This document shows positions 44,433-56,961 of a stretch of DNA of 64,000 nt, piece by piece. Source of the DNA: Linyphia triangularis. Taxonomy: Eukaryota; Arthropoda; Arachnida; Araneae; Linyphiidae. The stretch is from NCBI GenBank assembly GCA_963978545.1, contig OZ021731.1, positions 23,208,093-23,272,092 of the forward strand. Direction: 5' to 3'. Below the pieces are notes generated by a model, which did no database searches, had not been told where the DNA came from, and was given only the letters and a program-made list of their open reading frames with translations. The first letter of the stretch is position 1; each line of letters begins with the position of its first letter. Both the position numbers and the translations under genes were made by a program.

Positions 44433-46330
44433 TAGTACATTCTGCTTTCATTCATGCCCTCTAGTAACACAATCTTGTAACCATAATTTTAAAACCAATG
44501 TCATTAAAATTTTGCTTGCAAAAAATCTACAAAATCCTATATTTACTTTACAGATTCTTCATATAAATAAATGTTATTATACCAATTTTAAACTCTATAT
44601 AATTCTTTCAGTTTATAATACATTTGCATATTCCTACATCCACAATAATGCTTTCCTAACTTATGAACTTATTGTTTCTATCAACAAACATTATCACGCA
44701 AGAATTAATCCTAACCTCAGCTCATTAATTAGTAGATGCCTTATCCCAACAACAATCCCCCAACGGACAAAATAGGAATCAGGCACTAACCCTTCCCATC
44801 AACCAACGGAATGCTCGTCCCAAACTCCAAATCAATCCCTCGTCATCTCCAGAACGACGATAAGAATTGAAGTCGATTTTACATCATAATTATACATTAA
44901 TTGTACTCCCATTATATCCTGGTCCTACTATTATCCAGGGTCGTTAGGCGTGATTGTCCATAGGTATTTATGGTAGGAAGGAAGTAGATATGACTTTGGG
45001 GCTGTATAATTGGAAAGGGTGTTTTGGTTGGGCATTTGCTCGGATCGGACTTCGGAAACAAATGTTTCCTGGACGGTATGTTTTGGATAGCAGAGTCATA
45101 GTTATGGAAATGGATTGTCTAATCATTTGATATATCTGTAACTTGGTAGAATAGTGGATCAGACATCATACCTTGTTATTAATTCATTAATTGTTTCAGT
45201 GATTGACTTAACTCACTTGATGAAATGTTTGGGGAAAAAAAATATTGATGAGTCAAAATTCACACGGCGATATTTCCGCAGCCAAACAGGGTGTAAGCAC
45301 CTGCACATGAACTTTTTTGGCAAGCTACATAAGATTTGCAACTAATTCATAAGCAAGTTCTTTTTAAAATTAAACCATTTCAGCCCGAAGTTATTTGAAT
45401 TCAGCTTCTTTTATGAGGTATTATTTTGTGAGGAAATAACTTCTCCAGTGGAAGTAAGTTCCGCTCATTTTTACTTGTTTTACAATATAATGATCAAAAC
45501 ACTTTTAAAGACGGTAAAATATTAGATTGAAAAGTTAAAAATTTTTGATGATGCCACTGGTCTTCAGAATGTTAACGCAAAAAAAAAAAAAAAAAAAAAA
45601 AAAAAAGCATATATTTTTAAATTGTATCAAAATTCTTACGATCAACTGGAACATAAAACGTTTAAATATGTTTATTTGAATTTCATTTTAATTAATCGAA
45701 ACCATTTTCTTTTAAATTATTCTCTGTCATCTACTTGCATTATCCGACTGTTCCCCTAATTGTTCTGTCTGGAAGTTTCGAAAGGATTATACTTCGTTAT
45801 ATAATTGAAAAATATTTGCATTTGTAGATTTTACTTCGTACAAAACCGTTATAAAAGGAGAAAAAAAAGTGTTAGTGTAATTGAGGAAAAAAAAAGTAAA
45901 ATTAATGTGTTTTTAATTTAACTATCTATGTTCGGGAATGCATGCTTATGAATTTATTTTTAAATATTCAACAAGTTCCCATTATAAAAATTTTAATGTT
46001 TCAGGCAAACATTCATTGAAATGTCTTGTTTTGGCACATCAAGTAAGAAACACTAAGAATTATTAACGTTCTTTTTAATTTACATATTTTAATGATATAT
46101 TTATATTTATAACCACATTTTAAATCCATTTTGAAAGTAGAGGTTATCAAATGTCGTCTTTCAATATTGGTAAAAGAAAGAGGAGGCCGTTTTTCTGATG
46201 ATATTTCTTCCCATGTCAGAGATATGGGTATGATATTGACGTTTCCATTTTTTACACATTTTATTTAAAAATATTTGATAGGCAAATACCAAAATTGAAT
46301 CGTAAGATAAAGTGCCCTTTTTATTAAATT
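44433..46330. other. intergenic DNA, no confident gene
   Basis: The patch 44,740-45,130 is somewhat richer in G+C but carries only short frames. An A run lies at about 45,579-45,606. Confidence 0.4.
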
Positions 46331-46780
46331 CTTTATATTAACTTCGATTTAGTTTGTGTGTGTGGCTTCCGGAAAAATCTGCGGAAACCTAATTAATTCA
46401 CTTGCTGTAATCTGATCGCGTTGAAACTTGGTAGATAGGTTCGATGTTGATGACAATGCATTCAATCAAATTTTGGGAACTATCATTATCGCTAAAAGGG
46501 TCGCTTTTGAGCACGTTTCTATGATCGTTTTGGAATACTAATTAATCCCATTTAACAGATTATTGATAAAACTCTTTCAAGTTGCCTAAATTGCTTTAAT
46601 CAGAATAAATAAAATATATTTGGATGCAAATGCATAAATTTACATTCCTTTTTAATAAATAAATTTTGAATCGCAGTTTGAGGCATATTTTGCTGATAGA
46701 GATGTTTTTAATATTTAAAATGATATGCAAACATCAAGCGCTCACCGACAACAGAATCGTCGCTATGTTATTGATTATAA
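46331..46780 (+). repeat. dispersed repeat, copy 1 (Helitron-like leader)
   Basis: Matches 59,776-60,482 over its whole length; shared strings include GATGACAATGCATTC, AGAATAAATAAAATA and TTTTTAATATTTAAAAT. The opening TGCTGTAATCTGATCGCGTTG and GAAACTTGGTAGAT resemble leaders of Helitron-type elements. No hairpin end was found, so the class is uncertain. Confidence 0.7.
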
Positions 46781-49040
46781 AATGGGCAATGTATATAAAA
46801 GACTTAAAACTTTGATTTTATGGGTTATATTATTATATTAAAGAACCTTCTAGTTCTCTTGAATTATTTGAGTCGTAGAATTTTGTTATACATTATATTT
46901 ATTGGACAAAATTCAATTAAAATGCTAGTCCACATAATATAAGTATTTTGTACATAGCCTCAACAATAGTTTTGGTTTTTTATAAACATTTTCTGAAAAT
47001 GAAACACTTTTGTAAATAAATGTTTAAACTTTTTAAACATACTTTCCCGTATTGTAAAGTATTTTTACTAAAGTTTTAAATATAAAAATGTCCGGTTTTT
47101 TTTAATTCTAACTTTTCGTGTTTATCAATATGTGTTTGTTAAAAAACTTTAGTAATAAACAAAAGCATAATTATATTAAAATTGTTGATATGTTATCGGT
47201 GTTTAATTGTTTTAATCCAACTTTATTTCACAACATACAATATTACACAGAATTAACTATAAGTAACTTCGCTCAATTAATAACATTTTAAGAACGATAT
47301 ATACGGTATTTCATGAACTTCGAAAAATTGTTTTGCTATCACGCTTGGAAAGGAAATACAAATTTAATTGAAGATTATTTTTAATTAATATTCTATTAAC
47401 AAAATCTGTTTTCATAAGAATATTAAAATATTAAGTAATTTAATGAAAAAATTAAAACACCACTTTTTAAACTAAGATTTTTTTTTTTAAATTGAGACAA
47501 TCCTTCGTTACTGTATAATCATATATTACAACACTGATCCTAAACCAATATTTAAACGGCAATCAAAATCTAGTGAATAAGTCTTGTTTAATGACATTAA
47601 TACAGGTACGGATACTAATTTACACCATGGTGTTTGCCAGTGGCGAATTACCACTGACGAATTGGTTATTCATCATTGATGAAATGGTACCCATGACTGC
47701 ATTAATCCATTTAACATGATTTAGTATCCTATGGATTTTGGTTGCCTTTTGCCCCAAGCTTTACATTTCGGTTGAATATTTCAAAACAGTATTTAATGCT
47801 TCTTTTAGATGTTTGATAACTCAGATGAGCATGAATTCTAATTTCTTAAATTTACTACGATTAAGAATAAATTGTTTTCCCATTATAGTTATAATGTCCT
47901 CTAAGAGGTATCTCCGTTTTCAGAGTAAATATCTTATAATAGCATATCTCTGGTCAAGTTTCCATCTACGAAAGAAAGTTGGTTGGAGTATTTATGGCAC
48001 CTGTAGTAAAACTTTCCTTAGAAATACTTTTCTTTTGAATAAGTAACACTAACTTTTTCCAAGTACTTGGAACAATAAACGATGGGATGTGGTTTCAACC
48101 CATTCCCCCGATGCCACTCGAGACAATCACTGTTGAGGTATATGTAAATGAAGTGTCAGCATTTGGGACAGAGAATTTACAACCAGTCGTTTGGGGATTT
48201 AAATGTACCTGCAGCTAGTCATGGGCAATGCGTTCATTACAGTAAAGGAACATATCAACTAGGATTGTTTGGAATCGTCGGAAGAATGGTACACAGCAGT
48301 TAAGAATGGTGCGTTTCAAATAGGACATTCAAACTATTTAATCGCAATTAGTCAGCTCCAATTTTTGATTGGTGATAAATTATTATTAAAGATCAACTTT
48401 TAAAAAACTTTGAATATAGAAACATTGTTCAAAATATATTAAATGTATTAGGAGATTAGTCAGGGAGAAATGGTATGTTATATAACAATTACAAAATATT
48501 ACCAAGTGGTTTAACAAGTTTAATACCTACCTTAAAAAATAAGTTGAGATAAGTTCTTTTATTATTATCATTTTAGTTATGATCTTGAATTGTTTACGAA
48601 TCTGATAGTAAGTACGAAAATACTATACTATTCTAAATTACTTTACTAAATAGTATTCTCTTAATAATTCCTACAATTTTTGTTAATATATTTTAAGTTA
48701 TAGGAATTACTAGAAAAGGGCGTTGTATAATATATACTATTCTTTTTAAAAAAGACTGGTGGTATAATAGAAAATAAACGTATTGTAATTTATAAAAGGA
48801 TTGTATGTGGATTAGAGTTTTTTTTTTTTTTTAGAGTATCATATATTCCCTGATCAAAATACTGCCAGCAAACATTTGAGTGGTGAAGTCCTATCCTTCC
48901 TCATCATATACAGAGCTGGAAAAATGTTAAGGCCAATTGAAAAACTTCATTATTTATACAATTTCTTATTTGAATAAATAAGGAATTAAAACGGAATTAA
49001 AATTAAAAAGTCGTTTCCAAGTGTATCTATTAAAATAGTT
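46781..49040. other. intergenic DNA, no confident gene
   Basis: The 102-codon frame at 47,738-48,046 has no known motif. A moderately G+C-richer patch lies at 48,060-48,290. A T run lies near 48,819-48,833. Confidence 0.4.
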
Positions 49041-49213
49041 CAGTCAAAACCCCTTAAAGCGAAATATCTTAAAATGAAATCCCGTTTAATGCGAAGTAAA
49101 TGCAGTTCTCCGCGCTTAAAACTTAAAGTTTATTAATTTAACATGAAATTCGGTTAACGCGAATAATTTCGGAGGCCCCATCGATTTTCCGTTAACGGGG
49201 CTTAACTAAACTG
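49041..49213. mobile_element. possible pogo/Tigger-like MITE
   Basis: Left end CAGTCAAAACCCCTTAAAGCG and right end (inverse) CAGTTTAGTTAAGCCCCG, with repeated GTTAACGCGAA and CCCGTTTAATGCGAA internally. These strings resemble pogo/Tigger termini from family knowledge. The TA target duplication expected for pogo is not visible. Confidence 0.45.
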
Positions 49214-49439
49214 ACATCTATTTGTTTTATATAAGTTTGAAAGAATAAGCTGAAAAAAAATATCGACAACACACAATATTGACAAAATTGCTAAAAATCG
49301 AAATCCCCCCTCCCCTTTCCCCTTCTTTTCAATTAATTTAATTATTCTCGATATCATTAAATTAATTCTAAATGACCCTTGAGATGCTTTTCCTGCTGTT
49401 TCCAAGGGGCATTTTAAGTTCATTTTAGATATTGCATTT

Positions 49440-49910
49440 TACTATTTCACTAAATTTCATGAATCAGAATGTTCATAAATTTTCTTTTGGGTTCAGGTCA
49501 GGTTTTTTTGATGGTCAGTTAAGATATTTGACATAATTTCAAGCCGGATTTTGTGGAGCTTAAGTTGTGAAAGGACGTATTGTTCTTCTGGAAGATATGC
49601 ACTCTCCAAAAATTATAAAAGTAGTCTTCGTCAATTTTCTGCAGAAGGTTTTGGAAGACTTTTCCTGCAGTCTCATTTCATTTAAGGAGAGTAGTATCTA
49701 AACCAGCTTAAATTTTTTTTCCAAACTGATTTATTTTTTCAGTTCTCAGTACTCTTTATCATAATGCCAAGCGATTAGGTTAAAAATCAACACCTTCAAT
49801 GTGAAAATTACTTTCGAAGAAATGGGTTTGTTTCATTAACGTACTCTATCCGAGTTTCCTTGTATGACCACCAGGAACGTTTCAATCTGCTTTGGCACAT
49901 AGGAAAGCTG
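49440..49910 (-). pseudogene. decayed Tc1-like transposase fragment
   Basis: Minus-strand reading around 49,476-49,515 gives PSKKPDLNPKENL, the catalytic-Glu motif of Tc1-like transposases (usually SPDLNPIENLW). Upstream on that strand (49,590-49,610) lies KNNTSFHN, a degenerate form of the DNAPCHT motif. Many stops and frame changes separate them. No ends were identified. This copy is older than the one at 31,220. Confidence 0.6.
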
Positions 49911-50534
49911 TTGTGCTCTCTTTGTGGTTATGTGTTTGTTCGAAAACAAATTCTACAAAGAAAAAAAAATGAATTTTTTCTTTGAATAAAATCTGTATTT
50001 TTTTTTATTTGCTTCATTTATATTATTGATAATTTTTCTTTCATTTACTCTTTTTTTCAAAATAATATTTATCTACCTAGTAGCTGTTGTCTTACGAAGG
50101 TTTCCTGCAGTCGGCAACTTTAAACAGTTACTTACTCCCTCCAAAATTTAAATTCAAATTTATAAAAACTGTAAATGGCAGATGTTGCGAAGTTTTCCTT
50201 GAAACAATCAAGAACGTTAGATCTTTCAATCGATACATGATTAAAACAAATAAAAAAACTGATCGGAATGACGATGAAACGTTTTTTTGCTCTCCTGAAA
50301 TTTAAAGAAAAAATGGATGAAGATTGTTTTTGTAGCAACATATAGCCTCATATAAACGATTGCTTTTGTTTCTTTAACAGCAAAACCACCTCAAATCATC
50401 AAGGTACCACCACTAAACTGTAAAGCATCAAGAAATATAAAAATTCACTCCAAAACAATTCGCTAGTTGTTATTAAGACCTTCCGGTCTTTCGAGGTGCA
50501 ATTTTTGTTCGACGGAAAATCCGTATCTCGCCAT
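49911..50534. other. intergenic DNA, no gene seen
   Basis: A+T-rich. Short frames on both strands around 50,090-50,340 have no recognisable motif. Confidence 0.4.
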
Positions 50535-50548
50535 TTATCCATAAAAGC

Positions 50549-50701
50549 TTGAAAGGTTGTAGTCAGATTATCTGGCGCCAAAACATTTGTCATTGGACAA
50601 GCCAACATACATTTACAAACACCCATTGCAACGCGGGACTCGAACCCCGCAACCTCGCGGTCCAGAAGCTAGCACGCTAACCACTATACCGTTTGGTCGG
50701 C
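50549..50701 (-). mobile_element. tRNA-derived SINE, copy 2
   Basis: On the minus strand it reads CCGACCAAACGGTATAG, then the A box TAGTGGTTAGCGTGC and an intact B box GGTTCGAGTCC. Flanked by a 14-bp duplication, TTATCCATAAAAGC (50,535-50,548 and 50,702-50,715). Relative to copy 1 it lacks 29 bp between two GCGCC repeats. It retains the complete internal pol III promoter. Confidence 0.93.
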
Positions 50702-50920
50702 TTATCCATAAAAGCAACTTGCTTCTTTGCGAACTGTAGCCACACCATCTAATGACTCTTAGGCAGTAGTAATACAGAGCCATTTAAGTCACACGGGCGC
50801 CACAGCTTTAGAAATTCAGACCTACCACTTTAAGCAAAACATGCAATCCTATGCAGCTATGGCCAGCCCGGCAGTCTATATTGAAGCGCGTTTTTGACTG
50901 ACCATTAGAGTGGATCTCTT

Positions 50921-51159
50921 AAGCCGACTTTACACGCTACCAGTCAGGCCTCCAGTTTAGATCGCCAGTTCTGTGACGTCAGCTAAGCAACCGCTGCGCC
51001 GTCTATCGGTGATCACGTTAGAGCGTAGGTGATTGGTTCATCGGAGTTGCCGGCGCCAGTAAATAGAAAATGTTTGGTTTACTGGAACCAGTAGCCCGGT
51101 GACGCCACTGACTGGAGATCTAAACTGGAACCTCTACTGGTAGCGTGTAACTCCGGCTT
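50921..51159. mobile_element. short palindromic MITE, copy 3
   Basis: AAGCCGACTTTACACGCTAC at the left is mirrored by GTAGCGTGTAACTCCGGCTT at the right. This is the best-preserved copy of the family at 4,266 and 4,533, with the shared TAGAAAATGTTTGGTTTACT core. Confidence 0.85.
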
Positions 51160-53061
51160 TATATAGAGCCCACTCCACTGGCAAACCACTTCACACAAAC
51201 CACTCTTAAGCGATACATGTAATCCACATGGAGTTTATTATACTGGGTCACGATGGCTAGATGCAACCTCCAGTCTAATGAGCTCTATACAATTGCATGT
51301 ATCGCTTAGGAGTGTCTTCTTTGAGTGTCTCTGAAGCGGTGGCATGAGTTCGCCGCTGTAGTTACTCTGTATAATAAGAGTCTTAGTTTGAGATGGTTGG
51401 CGTATCTTTTACTAAATTGTACATTTGAGTATTATGGTAACATATTGTCCACTGTACGTCTGGTGCAAGAAATTATTAAATCATTCATAATTCGAGATGA
51501 AAAATGTTTTTAAGAGTTGTTCGCCGAACAAAACCTTTCGTTGGTCGGGGAGTCAATGCGGAATGAGGGTATTTACATTTTCAGAAAACGTAATTAACTC
51601 TATTTTATAAAAAGATATGTTCTGCAATTCATATATGCGTAATCTTGTAGAAACTTCGCGATAATTTAAAACACATTCTTTAAAATTAAGGATGCCATTT
51701 TTTTTTTCAATATAAATAAACTTTTTATCGCATTCCATTTCAAAAGAAATGAATTCCATTTAAAATGAAAATGTATCTCTGATACATGAGTGATTTGTTA
51801 GAGCATCTATGTGGTATCACAATAAAATATAGAAAAAATTGAATGAAATGATAGACGCTTTAAGAATGAGATTGGCCCTATTATTTTTTCCAGGTTTTCC
51901 CATGTCTGAAAACCAAAATGAACTGCAACTGAAAAAGGTATTTAAATTTGTCGATATCTTTTTGTTGACATAACTGAAACTGTCATTGTCTGCATTCTAT
52001 ATAAAGTTGCATAACACGCAAATAACAATGCCAAAATACTAATATTTCCATTTGGTCCAAACGTTTTCCCAGCACTGTAGTCTGGTGCTGAAATATGAAA
52101 TAGAACAGAAACAAATATTTAGACGTAAGTGCAAATAAAACTTAATCTGTTTAAACACAAGCATATAACAAAGGCTTTTTATTAGTACTAATTTATATTA
52201 TACTTGACTAAAAATCTACGTACTTTAAAAGCGATAGGTTTCCGCAACAAAAAAAACAAACAAAAAAACATTGTGGAACATATATAAAAACCAGCTCAAC
52301 AAGAATGAAGATAATTCGATAAAATTTTAAATCAGTTATTTCATTCTAATTCCTAGGAATTGAATAAAATGGCTTAAGCTTCATATTGTACTCACAAAAA
52401 AGACCTGTTAATCCTTACAATACATTAACAGGGAATCTAGTCACTATTTCTTAGAATAAAAAATGGGCATCTGGCAACATATTTTTTATTATTTATTTAG
52501 AGAATATATTAATGGCTTACTCCTATTGAATAATGATCAAGAGGTATACTTATTCGAATTATTTTTGAAGGAAACTTTCGAAGGCTGCAAACAAACGATT
52601 CGAAGGTAATGATCCGGGGGAGAATATATTTCTATACATTACTTTCATAAAATATAAGTATTAATATTTAACTTTAAATCGAATCATAGATAAATATATT
52701 TATAGAAGTTTTGTTGGATCCGATTTAGATGTTGAAAACATTTGATTACAGAAAATCGTCTGATAGTTATAGTTTTTCATTTTTACATAGTAGTAATATT
52801 TTAAACTCTTAATATATTTATTGATTTCCTCGCTCGAAGATGTTTGCTATTTTCGTAAGGAGAGTTTCAAAATATCAAATAACAGAAAATTCATTTTATT
52901 TTTTCATACGTTTCTTCTTACGAAAATGTATTTTCGGGTTTTACTTGCATATTTGAATATAAATTCAAATTCTTAATAAAAACCCTATCATTGGTGTTAT
53001 TGTCTTCTATCAGAAGCAACTGGTTTTGAGATGAAGTAATTGAAGTATTCATAGGAAACGT
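51160..53061. other. intergenic DNA, no gene seen
   Basis: The first 150 bp is moderately G+C-rich, and AATTGCATGTATCGCTTAGGAGTG at 51,291 partly inverts ACTCTTAAGCGATACATG at 51,203. The rest is A+T-rich with no visible structure. Confidence 0.4.
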
Positions 53062-53967
53062 ATGGTATTTTCCATTATATACGGCCACTCCATATGCGCA
53101 ATCCCCCCACTCTCCAGAAAGTTGTCAACGATGGCAGCTCTATGGCGACCGCATTATCGTCCATTTAAACGAAAGAAGGACCAACTGCTGCAGCGTACAG
53201 TTTCACAATGGGGTCTAAGACTTCATCGCGATATCGTACAGCCGTCACAGAACCTCGCCTGAAGATGTCAGATCGGCGCTGCCCAATGCTTCCACCGTGG
53301 AATACGTGATGTTCGGTGATATTCTGAGGCTAATTGGGTGTGTCTTGTTCCCTTATTAATGGGTTGTAAGCAAATCTGGACTCATGTTAGAACATTACGT
53401 TGCTCCAATCAGACACTGTTCAATTCACATGCTAGCGGCATTACTTTAATCGTGCCCCTTTGGATTGGACGGATAAAGGAACACAAATTCGTAGTATCCG
53501 GGCGTACTGACCATGCACGTGTAGCTTTCGACAAACAGTAGAAGCAGATATCGTCTTACCAATGGTCGCTGCAACCATTGATGTCACACTTGTGGAGAGC
53601 GATTTTCGATTCCGTTTGGCTACAACTGCAATATATCGATCTTTCGGGAGGTCGTAACGGTCTTCGGACAACTGTTTGGCTGGTTTGGAATTGATGTTTC
53701 CATAATCGTGAAATGACGGAATGATGAACGTCGAAGAAAAATGCAACATCTGCGATACACTGTTCTACCACAATGCGTCTGACATCCCGCCAGCGTTCAG
53801 AATCTTCCATTCGTCTTCTGGAAACAATAGAAACGCGTCTAGCTAGAAAACGTACGAATGTTCTAAACACCTTTCATCAGCACTTACATGCAACTCCTAT
53901 AACCCTTCACAATGCCGGCTTCTTATGCGACATCCTGTTTTGCATATTTCTCGACGCGAAACCGTGA
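53062..53967 (-). pseudogene. second Tc1-like transposase, degraded
   Basis: On the minus strand an N-terminal region (53,556-53,870) reads RRIVVEQCIADVAFFFDVHHSVISRLW, a helix-turn-helix. It continues in another frame (53,441-53,749) with DRYIAVVAKRNRKSLS and SASTVCRKLHVHGQYAR, the second DNA-binding subdomain of Tc1-like proteins. Further on, SHESRF (where SDESRF is usual), a degraded MDDNA motif near 53,160 and HMEWP near 53,085 can be read in various frames. The final catalytic Glu region is missing. Several frame changes are present; inverted ends were not found. It belongs to a different Tc1 lineage from the element at 31,220. Confidence 0.8.
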
Positions 53968-54097
53968 TTGGCTGTTACCTAACATATTTGCAACTTCCTT
54001 CTACCTTTGAAGCAAATTTCAGCTTCTTTAATTCAGATAGGCTTGGGGAAATTAAAACTGTCCTCGCCTTTCTTAACTTTTGGAAGTGAGTGTATTT

Positions 54098-54131
<34 letters not shown>

Positions 54132-54409
54132 TTATTCAAGGGATTACACTCATTTAGAATATTCTCCAATAATTTCTATGATAAAATATTGAATCATTAT
54201 CATACATTTTACCACTAAACAACTTAAATATATAACATTTTTATGAAATTAATATGATGTTCATGTTTAAACCTACAAAACTCTTAGATTATTTAATTTT
54301 AATGAATGAGATTACAGCTTTTAATGTTTCACTTAGTTCAATTTTAAAATTGATGATTGCCTTCATTGAAAGAACACACATTTTGTAAATGGGTCTTTTA
54401 AATACTACA
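53968..54409. other. intergenic DNA, no gene seen
   Basis: Holds an A run at 54,099-54,128. Otherwise featureless. Confidence 0.45.
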
Positions 54410-55580
54410 GAAAAAGTATGGACTGAAGCACTCCTACCTCACCATTGGCTTTAGGAATTCACCGTTTACAATTAATTGACCACTTATCAGGCGGTAAATT
54501 GTCTTTCTTTAAAAGCACCATAGTACTAGATTTAACACTGTTCTTTTGACAAACCACTTTGAACGTTGGTGTTAATGGCTTAAGCAATTGTTTTTTCCAA
54601 ATAGATTGGGTGGTCCCTGTAGCCACCTGTTTAGTAAATTTTTATTACTTGTTAACTAAATCAGGCTCTGAAATGGCATTAATTAGTTTACCAATTAAAA
54701 AATGACTAGGTTAACGCTTCAAAGCCTGCAAAATTCGAAGATAACGGAGCTAGAATGCCATCAATTTGTGTCATGACCGTAAGAAATTCTTCAAGAGTTA
54801 ATATGCTAGTCCAATTAGCTCTTTTTAAATGAAATTTGAATGAAGCAACAGATAACTTCCACAGACACCCAAAATTTGATGCACGGGGCTGAGATAAGTT
54901 TCAAATTTATTCCTTTAGAAGCCAAAAAGCAAGATAAATAATATTTTGCTTCTTAGCCTAATTTAACAACATATTGAGCTTTGAAAAACGTGTCAATGAA
55001 ATTGGTAGCATTGCCGCTAAAGATTGTGGTTCTTTTTTCTCTTCTAGCTAAACAACCTTATGAGAGCAGCGATGAACCCATCAGAAATTAGATCCAGCAC
55101 AAACTCCTAATGTACAGATCAAAAAATATATGTAACAATATTTATCTGCATGGTTGTTAAAACCATGCAGATAAATATTGCTACATATATTTTTTGACTA
55201 ACTCCCTTTCGCTGACCTTTTTATTTTAAACGGACCCTAAAAATCAGCTCCAAGAATTGAATAGGAAAAGGGCGAACTTGGATTTATTCTATCTCTTATA
55301 AATCACCCATAATTTGACCAGCACAAGAAGGTTTGTTTTTAAAGCATATTACACAAAGATGTACAACCTTTCGAGCAATAATTCTACCATTTATAGGCCA
55401 ATACTTTTGACGCATTACATTTAACAGGGCTTGAGGACCAATATGAAGGTCTTGTTTATGATAATACAGAATAAGTTCAAGTAATTTATTGGTTGAAGGC
55501 CAAACAATTGGGTGGATATAGTTATAACTCAAGTTTGAATTTTTAAATCACCTTCTCTATAATTAAACCTTTCTTGTCTA
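54410..55580 (-). pseudogene. BEL/Pao Pol, integrase part
   Basis: Minus-strand fragments in order: HPIVWPSTNKLLELIL and HIGPQALLNVMRQKYW then CVICFK (integrase zinc-binding domain, 55,296-55,532), FKFHLKR and LTLEEFLTVMTQI (end of the integrase core, about 54,730-54,850), and LLKKDNLPPDKW (C-terminal domain, about 54,500). This order is that of BEL/Pao elements. Many stops and frame changes, and the central catalytic region is largely lost. A 36-bp-arm hairpin (55,120-55,196) sits inside the relic. It is continuous with 56,962-57,510 on the other side of a hAT insertion. Confidence 0.85.
55120..55196. repeat. hairpin with 36-bp arms
   Basis: Arms 55,120-55,155 and 55,161-55,196 are reverse complements with one mismatch (GTAACAATA against GTAGCAATA) around a 5-base loop. 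It interrupts the integrase relic. Confidence 0.9.
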
Positions 55581-56037
55581 GTAAGCAGGGCCTGATTTAG
55601 AAATTTTTTTACTGTAGGCCCAACATTCAGAGAGGGGCCCCAATAGCAAATATTTATTTCCTTACATCACAATATTACCAGATCAAGCTACATTCATTAA
55701 GACTAACTTTTTACAATTAAAACTCATAGTTTACTTTCACACGATTTTTTTGATTTGCTCAAAACTTTTGAATTAATCAAGACCCCCCCCCCCCCTGAAC
55801 AATGATTGTAAAGCACACTTTCCTGTATTTTAAACTTACATTTTACCACAGGGTCCACAAATTATATAATAATAAAGATTACTTAATTTTATAACAATAA
55901 TTGTAAATAAAACAAAGTAACCTTTCCACTGTTTCCACGATCTCACCAAAAAGGAGGGCCAAAAAGTCCACGGAAGAGCCTGCAAACTAACCAATCACAA
56001 AGACTCTTTCATTTCATAATATAAGAAGTTGTATATG

Positions 56038-56686
56038 GTTTGTTGGTTGGTGAACATTTCTTTACAAGAGGCGAGAGAAGGAGAACAGCGGCGTAAAACC
56101 TGCTCATTGTTTCTCACCGTGCCCATTGTATCTTACCGTGTACTGTTCTCACCGTGCATTTTAGATTTTCTATTTCAAACTTACCTACTATTCTCACATC
56201 ACCTTGTTCATTGTATCTCACCGTGCTCATTGTTTCTCACCGTGTTAATTATATCTTACTGTGTACTGTTCTCACCGTGCATTTTAGATTTTATATCTCA
56301 ATTTACCTTATTATCCCATCACCTTGTTTATCCTCACCGTCCTCACTGTTTCTCATCGTGCCTCATAAATTTTTCATTCTACTCACTGTTATTGACACTT
56401 CAATTTTTCACTGTAACTCACCGTGTAATTGCCACTTAATATTTTACATTGTAACTCATCGTGTTCCTTGTAACTCACCATGCCTGTTGTTAAGTTTATG
56501 TTAAGTTTTTTGTTAAGTTTTCCCTTTGCCTGTGTGCAATTTTTCCTCACTGTATATTCATATACGATGTAAATTCCCCTCTATGTAAAACTCCCATTTG
56601 ATAAAGTGGTAAAGCGCCCTCGGGCCGGCACCATGCAATAAAATGATTATTCAAGGCGTAAAACCCTTGTCTCCGTGTATATATGA
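56038..56686 (+). mobile_element. possible retroposon nested in the hAT element
   Basis: Flanked by a 14-bp direct repeat, AGAAGTTGTATATG (56,024-56,037 and 56,687-56,700), the same duplication length as the two SINEs. It is not obviously tRNA-derived and includes an AATAAA near its right end. Class unknown. Confidence 0.45.
56098..56343 (+). repeat. 123-bp tandem duplication rich in TCTCACCGTG
   Basis: GTACTGTTCTCACCGTGC occurs at 56,140 and 56,263, 123 bp apart. Within each copy the 10-mer TCTCACCGTG and variants recur, and they continue to about 56,480. The open frames of 116-136 codons here arise from this repeat. Confidence 0.8.
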
Positions 56687-56961
56687 AGAAGTTGTATATG
56701 ATTGGCTGAACCGGAAAGATTTGCTTAATTAGGTTTTATTAGGTTAATCTATCTAACTTAACTCTCTGTGACTATAAAAAATATGGAATTTGCGGATGTG
56801 TAACTAAAATTTTTTTATTATTTTTGTTCAGTACTTCCCATAAAAAGACCATTATATTTAAAATTTTCAGAAAACTTTCAAAATTTAGGGGCCCCCATAT
56901 TTGGGGGCCCCTAGGCCCGGGCCTAGTGGGCCTAATGGTAAATCAGGCCCTGCGTAGTAAG

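Larger units (their letters stand above)
55586..56952. mobile_element. hAT-like non-autonomous element inside BEL/Pao relic
   Basis: 1,367 bp with inverted ends CAGGGCCTGATTTA and its mirror (TAAATCAGGCCCTG), and subterminal GGGGCCCC / GGGCCTA motifs also inverted. Flanked by TAGTAAG (55,579-55,585 and 56,955-56,961); with one more base the 8-bp duplication matches 7 of 8, with two bases left over on the right. The ends are typical of hAT. No transposase is encoded. Confidence 0.82.

Noticed and set aside
49202..49423. 73-codon minus-strand ORF as a separate gene
   Set aside because: It lies between a MITE end and the Tc1-like relic and has no motif; chance frame.
56029..56504. ORFs of 116-136 codons with leucine/serine-rich products
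   Set aside because: They overlap in two frames and follow the 123-bp TCTCACCGTG repeat; a repeat by-product.
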